This document shows positions 7,501 to 11,130 of a stretch of 11,130 bases of DNA, piece by piece. Position numbers and translations under genes: made by a program. The notes beneath the pieces were generated by a model. That model searched no databases, was not told the DNA's origin, and saw only the letters and a program-made list of their open reading frames with translations. Numbering within the stretch: the stretch's first letter is position 1; every line of letters begins with the position of its first letter. This DNA comes from Kocuria sp. p3-SID1428 (GTDB lineage: Bacteria; Actinomycetota; Actinomycetes; Actinomycetales; Micrococcaceae), in NCBI RefSeq assembly GCF_025149945.1, contig NZ_JALXVH010000071.1, positions 1 through 11,130 on the forward strand. Direction: 5' to 3'.

Positions 7501-8220
7501 GACCTGCGCGCCAGGGCTCGGCCGACCAGGCGCTCGCTCGAGCGCCTGGCCTCGGTGGGCGCGCTGGACGGGCTGCTCGAGAGCTCCGGCAGCACGGCCA
7601 ACCGCGCGGACCTGGTCCAGGCCATGCGCCACCGAGCCGACGCCCGCCCGTCCGCCGTCCGCCGCGAGGTCTCCGGGCAGCTCGAGCTGCCCCTGGGCGA
7701 TCCGGAGCTGCGGGGCCTGGTGCCGGGCCTGCCGAGCCCCAGCACCGAGCAGACCGTGCGCGCCGAGCTCGACCACATGGCTCTGGACGTCTCCGCCCAC
7801 CTGGTCGACAGCTACGCCCCGCTGCTGCGCCGACTGGGCGCCACCGCCGCGGGCGATCTGCTGGAGCTGCGCTCGCAGGCCGAGGTGCTCGTGGCCGGAG
7901 TGCGGGTCTCCACCATGACCCCGCCCATGCGCGGCGGGAACCGCGTGGTGTTCATCAGCCTGGACGACGGCAGCGGGACGGCCGACTGCGCGTTCTTCGA
8001 CGAGGCGCAGCGATTGTCCGGGCCGGTGCTCTTCGGCACGCGGCTGCTGCTGGTGCGCGGGACCACCCGGCGCACCGGCCCGCGGGGGATCAGCATCACC
8101 GCGCTGCAGGCCTGGGCCCTGACCCGACCGGACCTGGAGCAGCAGGTGGCTGCCGCTCGGGAGCGCAGCGAGAAGGCAGGCGGCTCGGAGCCGGGCCGTC
8201 CGCGTCGCCGCGTCGGCTGA
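4525..8220 (+). CDS. dnaE2: Error-prone DNA polymerase DnaE2 (C-family, damage-inducible)
   Basis: A 1231-residue C-family polymerase for translesion synthesis and induced mutagenesis. The N-terminal PHP domain starts at FTHLH (3-7). The motif usually written TDHD is TDRD (39-42), so one metal ligand is lost and the PHP site is probably inactive. Residues about 111-216 form an Ala/Gly-rich low-complexity insert. The palm follows: RGSG (476-479), PDIDID (514-519; catalytic D515 and D517) and LKLDVLG (669-675; D671, third catalytic aspartate). Then come GCFQIESPGQRELI, the SLFRPGPMQ segment, helix-hairpin-helix sequence near 960-1020, and an OB-fold at about 1120-1205. The tail is basic (RPRRRVG). 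No gamma/tau-type C-terminal extension is evident, as expected for DnaE2 rather than the replicative DnaE1. The GTG start is chosen because the PHP motif begins at once and the SOS promoter ends there. No ImuA' or ImuB gene is in the window. Confidence 0.93.
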   Translation: MTFTHLHVRTAFSAHYGVARPEALVAAAAADGADALGCTDRDGLYGAVKHLGACRAAGIDPILGVDLRVGDPDGERFHRVVVLAAGAGAGVEPGEGYAALCRLISDAHRVEAAEQTGGAATGERGDGAAGDGVAGAGARGDSGGGARTGAARLRSRLGSGPSASFLPGITRQQLRRRAVPGALGDPGTGSSDGTSSAQHSAKSGAAGTAAEARAGAPVRLVVLLGPDSDVGRLLAARRYRSARQALARWKQLLPPQALALEVVHHLAEPGAPGSAGHAARTLRIGVESGVRCVLSNAVRYLDPQDAATADVLDAARTLTPLAQLAAGETDSESLQPNGQAWLKPAAQMEDLARDTARSADLGAAGVKALLGGTAEVADLTRLDAAADCGWGRPVVPEASVLGLSSPAPRELRQRCQAAVARCYPQAAPGSPAWQRVQERLEHELAIIEHLGFASYFLTVAEVSDMIGQMGVRRAARGSGVSSLVNHLLGVSQPDPLEHGLIFERFLSRDRSTLPDIDIDVESARRHEVYDRIFERFGAERVSLMSMQNAYRARGAVRDAGLALGMEPAQVDTIAKQLWRFSASSFREALEEKPELAEFAQQVAQDKQLDLLVDVAERLDRLPRHISMHPCGVILSDQSLLERTPVQASGLGLPMSQFDKHDMDPMGMLKLDVLGVRMQSTLTYALDEIQRLELIRARRRDEEDEAAVVPPRIDLEAVPRDDPATFELIRSTHTLGCFQIESPGQRELIGKMAPESFDDLIVDISLFRPGPMQSNMVRPYLDQRHGFATVPSIDPRLDPILAETHGVTVFHEQILRILDTVTGCGLARADELRRKLGGPEEPDVERFVRESARAQGDWKPAVLDQVWEILSAFGSFGFCKAHGAAFAVPTYESAWLKAHHPEAFLAGVWEHDPGMYPKRLLVGEARRMGIPVLPVDVNRSDDHHRVEELAPEEGLDAQGRRRLGIRLSLRELSGVSEAEIARLVAGQPYASLGDLRARARPTRRSLERLASVGALDGLLESSGSTANRADLVQAMRHRADARPSAVRREVSGQLELPLGDPELRGLVPGLPSPSTEQTVRAELDHMALDVSAHLVDSYAPLLRRLGATAAGDLLELRSQAEVLVAGVRVSTMTPPMRGGNRVVFISLDDGSGTADCAFFDEAQRLSGPVLFGTRLLLVRGTTRRTGPRGISITALQAWALTRPDLEQQVAAARERSEKAGGSEPGRPRRRVG

Positions 8221-8263
8221 CGACGCTCCGAGCTCTGCACCGCACCAGCGGCCGCCGCAGACG

Positions 8264-8283
8264 CCGCCCGGAGGCGGATCCGC
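8264..8283. terminator. Possible bidirectional terminator between convergent dnaE2 and gntK
   Basis: In the 63-base convergent gap, CCGCC (8264-8268) pairs with GGCGG (8273-8277) around a CGGA loop. An overlapping perfect palindrome GCGGATCCGC (8274-8283) ends right at the gntK stop codon. No U tract occurs on either strand. The position is right for a terminator, but the stems are short. Confidence 0.3.
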
Positions 8284-8835
8284 TCAGCCGCGGGGCATCT
8301 CGTCGCGGATCGACTGCAGGGCGGGAAGGGCCTCGTCGATCATCTGCTCGACGCTCTGGCCGATGTCCAGGACGTAGCCGGTCTCGTCCTCCGTGAGCGC
8401 CTCGAGGGTCTCCATCTGCGAGTTCAGCAGCGCCGGGGGCATGAAGTGCCCGCTGCGCCCTTCGATGCGGGCGGTGAGGACCTCCAGCGAGCCGTGCAGG
8501 TGCAGAAAGATCGTGCTGGGGGCCGTGGTGCGGATGCGGTCGCGGTAGACGCGGCGCAGCGCCGAGCACGCCATGACCACGCCCTCACCGGAGTCCTCGG
8601 CCTCCTGCAGGCGTCGGCCGACGATGTCGAGCCAGGGCCAGCGGTCCTCGTCATCCAGGGGAGTGCCCGCGGCCATCTTCTTGACGTTGTCGATCGGATG
8701 CAGATCATCGGCGTCCACGAACGGCACGGACTTGGCATCGGCCACCAGGGCGCCGATGGTCGTCTTGCCGGATCCGGAGACCCCCATCACGACGACCACA
8801 GAGGTGGGCCTGGCAGCTTGCTCGTTGGCGACCAT
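8284..8835 (-). CDS. gntK: Gluconokinase GntK
   Basis: Phosphorylates D-gluconate with ATP to 6-phosphogluconate, feeding the pentose phosphate pathway; cytoplasmic. The protein has 183 residues, normal for the small P-loop gluconokinases. Walker A is GVSGSGKT (18-25). Family signatures follow: VDADDLHPIDNVKKMAAGTP (40-59), DDEDRWPWL (61-69), ACSALRRVYRD (89-99) and the GHFMP motif (129-133) with a following MET-LE helix. I chose the ATG at 8833-8835 because it has a Shine-Dalgarno-like GGAGAGG about 10 bases upstream and puts the P-loop at the usual distance from the N-terminus. An in-frame ATG at 8883 would add 16 residues that do not look family-like. The ribosome-binding segment is a tandem duplication. 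It is convergent with dnaE2 and lies downstream, on the same strand, of the dead uxaC gene, which fits a former sugar-acid module. No gluconate permease is visible. Confidence 0.93.
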   Translation of the reverse strand: MVANEQAARPTSVVVVMGVSGSGKTTIGALVADAKSVPFVDADDLHPIDNVKKMAAGTPLDDEDRWPWLDIVGRRLQEAEDSGEGVVMACSALRRVYRDRIRTTAPSTIFLHLHGSLEVLTARIEGRSGHFMPPALLNSQMETLEALTEDETGYVLDIGQSVEQMIDEALPALQSIRDEMPRG

Positions 8836-8841
8836 CACAGA

Positions 8842-8863
8842 AGTTCCTCTCCAGTTCCTCTCC
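8842..8863 (-). repeat. Tandem 11-bp duplication carrying the gntK ribosome binding site
   Basis: On the plus strand AGTTCCTCTCC occurs twice back to back (8842-8852 and 8853-8863). Read toward gntK this is two copies of GGAGAGGAACT, each with a Shine-Dalgarno-like GGAGAGG. The nearer copy is at workable distance from the ATG at 8835. Confidence 0.75.
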
Positions 8864-8901
8864 TCGGTGCTCGGCGGAGGCATCGTCGCCTCCCGCGGCA
8901 G

Positions 8902-8933
8902 ACCGCCCGCCAGGCTACGGCCCGGTGGGCGGT
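8902..8933 (-). terminator. Strong hairpin between uxaC remnant and gntK
   Basis: ACCGCCCGCC (8902-8911) faces GGTGGGCGGT (8924-8933) around a 12-base loop. Nine of ten positions pair in Watson-Crick fashion and one is a G-T (on the minus transcript, an A-C mismatch). It lies upstream of the gntK start and downstream of the uxaC remnant, both on the minus strand. It could end transcription from the right or sit in the gntK leader. There is no U tract. Confidence 0.35.
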
Positions 8934-8947
8934 TCTCAGCGGACTTT

Positions 8948-8965
8948 CCCCCGTTTGCACGGGGG
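8948..8965 (-). terminator. Perfect GC hairpin after the uxaC remnant
   Basis: CCCCCG (8948-8953) pairs perfectly with CGGGGG (8960-8965) around a six-base loop (TTTGCA on the plus strand). It lies 16 bases beyond the stop of the uxaC-derived frame at 8982, where a terminator for that gene would be expected. Neither strand has a U run after the stem, which is common in high-GC actinobacteria. Confidence 0.4.
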
Positions 8966-8981
8966 CGGCGCCGCAGGCGGC

Positions 8982-9737
8982 TCAGCGCGAGCCGGAGCCC
9001 TGACCGTCCGGGGCGCTCGGCGGGATCCCGTCGTGCTCCGCATGGTCGGCTCCGTCGGCGGACGACGGGGCAGCGGCGGGCGAGGCGCCTGCGGCACCGC
9101 GAGCGGCCTCCATCTCCTGGCGAGCTGCCGTCGGCAGGATGCCGGTGTCCTTGCGGGTGCCCAGGTCCAGCAGGATCTCCGCGGTGAACTCCCCGGCCAG
9201 GCCCTTGGCCAGCAGGCGATCGGCCTCGGCCTCGTCGAGCTTGAGCGTGAGGGCATCGTGGGTGCCGTGATCCGAGGACACCGCCCCCCCTGGTCGATGA
9301 AGTAGCGGCGGCGTTTCTGCATGGCGCGCTGGTAGCCGGCGTAGCCGCTGAGCCCCTCGCCGGCCTCGTCGATCTTCGAGTCGTCGATGCCGAACACGTT
9401 GACGAACGACGAGCGCAGTCAGTAGCCCGTGGCGGTGCCGTCGAAGTCCTTCCAGTGCCGGCAGACCATCCGCCACGACTCCCGGGGATCCGTCTCGGTG
9501 CGCCCGCCCACGCGCAGATCCGCCAGGTCCTCCCCGTTGGCGTGCTGCAGCCGCGTCAGGTAGCGGTCCGGGCTGATGAACAGGTCCGCGGGGTCCCGGA
9601 ACGTGGTGTCGTCGGCGATCATGGCCGGCGGCACATGGCCGTGCGGGGACACGATGGGCAGGTGCTCGACATCGGCCAGCAGGCTGCGCGCGATGGTGCA
9701 GGCGGTCCGGATGAGATGCGATCGACTCTGATGACAT
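8982..9737 (-). pseudogene. uxaC: Decayed glucuronate isomerase (uxaC)
   Basis: Intact UxaC (about 470 residues) isomerises D-glucuronate to fructuronate and D-galacturonate to tagaturonate. Here the family is recognisable only across frames. From ATG 9737 the frame gives MSSESIASHPDRL. It then shifts by about 9699 into TIARSLLADVEHLPIVSPHG-HVPP, continuing to DPRESWRMVCRHWKDFDGTA-TGY at 9422. A TGA (9421-9419) replaces the expected Trp of GYW, and the same frame then resumes with LRSSFVNVFGID. About 100 residues of the normal middle region are missing before GYAGYQRAMQKRRRYFIDQG. A run of seven C's on the plus strand (9284-9290) marks a second frameshift, into AVSSDHGTHDALTLKLDEAE-ADRLLAKGLAGEFTAE. 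The conserved HML...LHPG region and the rest of the enzyme are absent; sequence after about 9180 is an unidentified tail. Too many lesions exist for a functional product. The neighbouring gntK suggests a former sugar-acid operon. Confidence 0.82.
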
Positions 9738-9847
9738 GCTCCCCAGCCACCGCGGCCGGGTGATGGCCCGACAACGGGTTGCCGTGACTTGCTGATCCTC
9801 GAACGCCTCCGGAGCGACCCACGGCGTCAGGATGCAAGAATGAGCAG
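9738..9847. promoter_or_regulatory. Divergent intergenic region between uxaC remnant and membrane protein gene
   Basis: This 110-base divergent spacer holds few clear signals. A -10-like AAGAAT (9836-9841, matching four of six positions) lies six bases before the ATG at 9848, which would again make a nearly leaderless transcript. There is no good -35 at 16-19 bases and no Shine-Dalgarno at proper distance. Short inverted repeats near 9755-9778 (such as CCCG-ACAA-CGGG at 9767-9778) are too small to call an operator. Confidence 0.3.
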
Positions 9848-11065
9848 ATGGCTTATCGAACCCAGGTTCTCGGACTGCTCGCAGACCCCGGCGTGCCCCA
9901 GAAGGTCATCGACGCGCTCGCCGGCAGGATCGCCGAGCAGCTCACCCGCAGGACGGGCACGCCCTGGGAGACCGAGGTCAGCGATGTGACCTTCCCCCTG
10001 AACGACGACGGCACCGTGCCCTTCAGCGATCGCGCCCCGGACATCCTGGACCGCCACGGCTGGCGCTACCTGGTCTATGCGACCGATCTCCCGCGCGCCC
10101 TGGACGGCGTTCCGGTCGTCGCCGAGGTCGACAAGGCAGGCCGCTCGGCCATGGTCTCCCTCCCGTCGCTGGGCGCGGTGGGGCTGAAGTCCTCGGCCCT
10201 CGAGCTGATCGTGGATCTGGTGGCCACGAGCGCCCGCGACGCGCACAGCCCGGTCGAGGGCGATGAGCTCATCGAGGCGCTGCGGCTCTCCCGACTGGTC
10301 TCCCGAGCCGGGCTGGAGGAGGGCGTGCACTACCTGGTGCGCCCGGGCCCGACGGCTCGGCTGCGCCAGGTCTCGGGCATGGTGCGCGCCAACCGCCCGG
10401 GACGTCTGATCACGGCGCTGGGCGGCGGCATCGCCGCAGGTATGGCCTCGGGTGGGTTCGGCGTGTTCTTCGGCAGCATCTGGAGCCTCTCCGTGGCACT
10501 GAGCCCGGTGCGGCATGTGCTGATAGCGGCCATCATGATCGTGACCTTCACCCTGTGGCTGATCACGAGCAACAAGCTATGGTTCCGAGACCGTGCGGCC
10601 ACCGGCTCGGGGCGAGCGCTCGTGGAGAACATCGCCACGTTCGTGACGGTGCTGCTGAGCATCATCGCGTTCTTCGCCGTGCTGTTCGCCGCCCTGGGGC
10701 TGCTCTCGCTGATCGTGATCGACGTCGACTTCCTGGCCGGGCATCTGGGCTACGCGCCCGGGCCGTGGGACTACATCGCCATCACGTCCCTGTCCGTGTC
10801 CATGGGCATGCTCGCCGGCGCCCTGGGCTCCAACTTCGACGACGCCGAGGCCGTGCGCATCGCGACCTACTCCAAGCGCGGCCAAGAGCAGCGCGAGAAG
10901 CTCGACGAGTACCGCGACGAGGAGGATGAGCAGCAGGACCAGCAGGATCAGGACGAGCAGGCCGACCGGGAGGACAAGCATTCCGAGAACCGCTCGGACC
11001 CCAAGGCGCAGCGCACCAGCGAGGGCCGCAGGCGGAGGCAGGAGGATCGGGACCGGCGGCACTGA
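9848..11065 (+). CDS. Unrecognised membrane protein with acidic Gln-rich C-terminal tail
   Basis: I do not recognise a named family for this 405-residue protein. Residues 1-185 are predicted soluble, with a mixed alpha/beta character. They include GWRYLVYATDLPRALDGVPV (71-90) and SLPSLGAVGL (104-113), which look like conserved-domain segments. Four or so hydrophobic spans follow at about 187-217, 223-240, 258-292 (long enough for one or two spans) and 308-327. Residues 342-405 are extremely polar: a Glu/Asp/Gln-rich stretch (EEDEQQDQQDQDEQ near 358-371), then a basic end (RRRRQED...RDRRH), likely disordered and cytoplasmic. No signal peptide is seen. The ATG at 9848 is chosen because the domain starts at once and a -10-like element sits just before it; other frames here give no homology. 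A LexA-like box lies inside codons 3-8. It is divergent from the uxaC remnant. Function unknown. Confidence 0.8.
   Translation: MAYRTQVLGLLADPGVPQKVIDALAGRIAEQLTRRTGTPWETEVSDVTFPLNDDGTVPFSDRAPDILDRHGWRYLVYATDLPRALDGVPVVAEVDKAGRSAMVSLPSLGAVGLKSSALELIVDLVATSARDAHSPVEGDELIEALRLSRLVSRAGLEEGVHYLVRPGPTARLRQVSGMVRANRPGRLITALGGGIAAGMASGGFGVFFGSIWSLSVALSPVRHVLIAAIMIVTFTLWLITSNKLWFRDRAATGSGRALVENIATFVTVLLSIIAFFAVLFAALGLLSLIVIDVDFLAGHLGYAPGPWDYIAITSLSVSMGMLAGALGSNFDDAEAVRIATYSKRGQEQREKLDEYRDEEDEQQDQQDQDEQADREDKHSENRSDPKAQRTSEGRRRRQEDRDRRH
9856..9871 (+). promoter_or_regulatory. Candidate LexA (SOS) box inside the start of the membrane protein gene
   Basis: TCGAAC-CCAG-GTTCTC matches 10 of 12 positions of TCGAAC-N4-GTTCGA and keeps the full GAAC-N4-GTTC core. 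It begins eight bases after the A of the start codon. If the mRNA is leaderless, the site sits at about +9 to +24, where a repressor could still block transcription. A 10 of 12 match can occur by chance in a window of this size, so the call rests on the position. Confidence 0.35.
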
Positions 11066-11081
11066 TCCGCGCTGGAGCTCG

Positions 11082-11130
11082 ATGCTCCCGCAGCATGCAG
11101 CAGGGCCCGTCGCCATCACGGCGGCGGGGC
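11082..11130 (+). terminator. Possible terminator hairpins after the membrane protein gene (window edge)
   Basis: ATGCT (11082-11086) pairs with AGCAT (11092-11096) across CCCGC. A larger imperfect GC stem then pairs GCCCGTCGCC (11105-11114) with GGCGGCGGGGC (11120-11130) around ATCAC, with a bulge. The second may run past the window end. Together they fit a terminator 17-65 bases after the stop at 11065. Confidence 0.35.

Noticed and set aside
5812..7800. 662-codon open frame antisense to dnaE2
   Set aside because: Gly/His/Gln/Val-rich sequence with no domain, wholly inside dnaE2 on the other strand; long antisense frames are a usual by-product of high GC codon bias.
8936..9397. A separate 153-residue gene on the minus strand
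   Set aside because: Its first ~38 codons are the middle of the uxaC remnant; after the seven-base homopolymer it runs out of frame with no homology.
9419..9652. A separate 77-residue gene on the minus strand
   Set aside because: It is the N-terminal part of the uxaC remnant, ended by TGA in place of the conserved Trp, not an independent gene.
9799..9814. TCGAAC half-site as a LexA box
   Set aside because: The right half (CCGGAG) matches none of the consensus, so only a half-site is present.
1..11130. CRISPR array, tRNA/rRNA genes, transposase or integrase
   Set aside because: No regularly spaced repeats, clover-leaf sequence, ribosomal RNA signature, DDE transposase or tyrosine/serine recombinase motifs were seen.

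Overview
The window is high-GC DNA with dense, closely packed genes and a strong G/C third-position preference. The gene content points to an actinobacterium, most likely in the order Micrococcales: a DnaE2 of the Streptomyces/Micrococcales type, a DUF6504-like gene, a DUF664 remnant, a TCGAAC-N4-GTTCGA type SOS box, and several apparently leaderless genes. I cannot name the genus from sequence alone.

Layout. Positions 3-938 (minus) carry serB, phosphoserine phosphatase. Divergent from it is a plus-strand run: an orphan ABC ATPase (1034-1819), a TauE/SafE-type membrane permease (1833-2699), and a SpoU-family RNA methyltransferase (2696-3559). The last two overlap by four bases, so they look like one transcription unit. 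Next comes a 5'-truncated DUF664/DinB-like remnant (about 3601-3903) and a relatively AT-rich regulatory stretch (3904-4048). Two plus-strand genes follow: a small DUF6504-like protein (4049-4459) and a 1231-residue error-prone DNA polymerase DnaE2 (4525-8220). The dnaE2 promoter contains a near-perfect LexA box. Convergent to dnaE2 lies gntK, gluconokinase (8284-8835, minus). Upstream of gntK are two hairpins and a decayed uxaC (glucuronate isomerase) pseudogene (8982-9737, minus) with a nonsense codon, frameshifts and deletions. The window ends with an unrecognised multi-span membrane protein with a very acidic, Gln-rich tail (9848-11065, plus).

How it fits together. The central block (about 3904-8220) looks like a DNA-damage mutagenesis locus. 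It has the translesion polymerase and a small protein of a family that, from memory, travels with ImuB/DnaE2, but no ImuA' or ImuB gene is present in the window. Three sites share the LexA half-site geometry: one strong site at dnaE2, one palindrome upstream of the DUF6504-like gene, and one inside the first codons of the 9848-11065 membrane protein. This raises the possibility of a small local SOS regulon. The right-hand block suggests a sugar-acid catabolism region in decay, where gluconokinase survives but the isomerase next to it is dead. I see no tRNA, rRNA, CRISPR array, insertion sequence or integrase.
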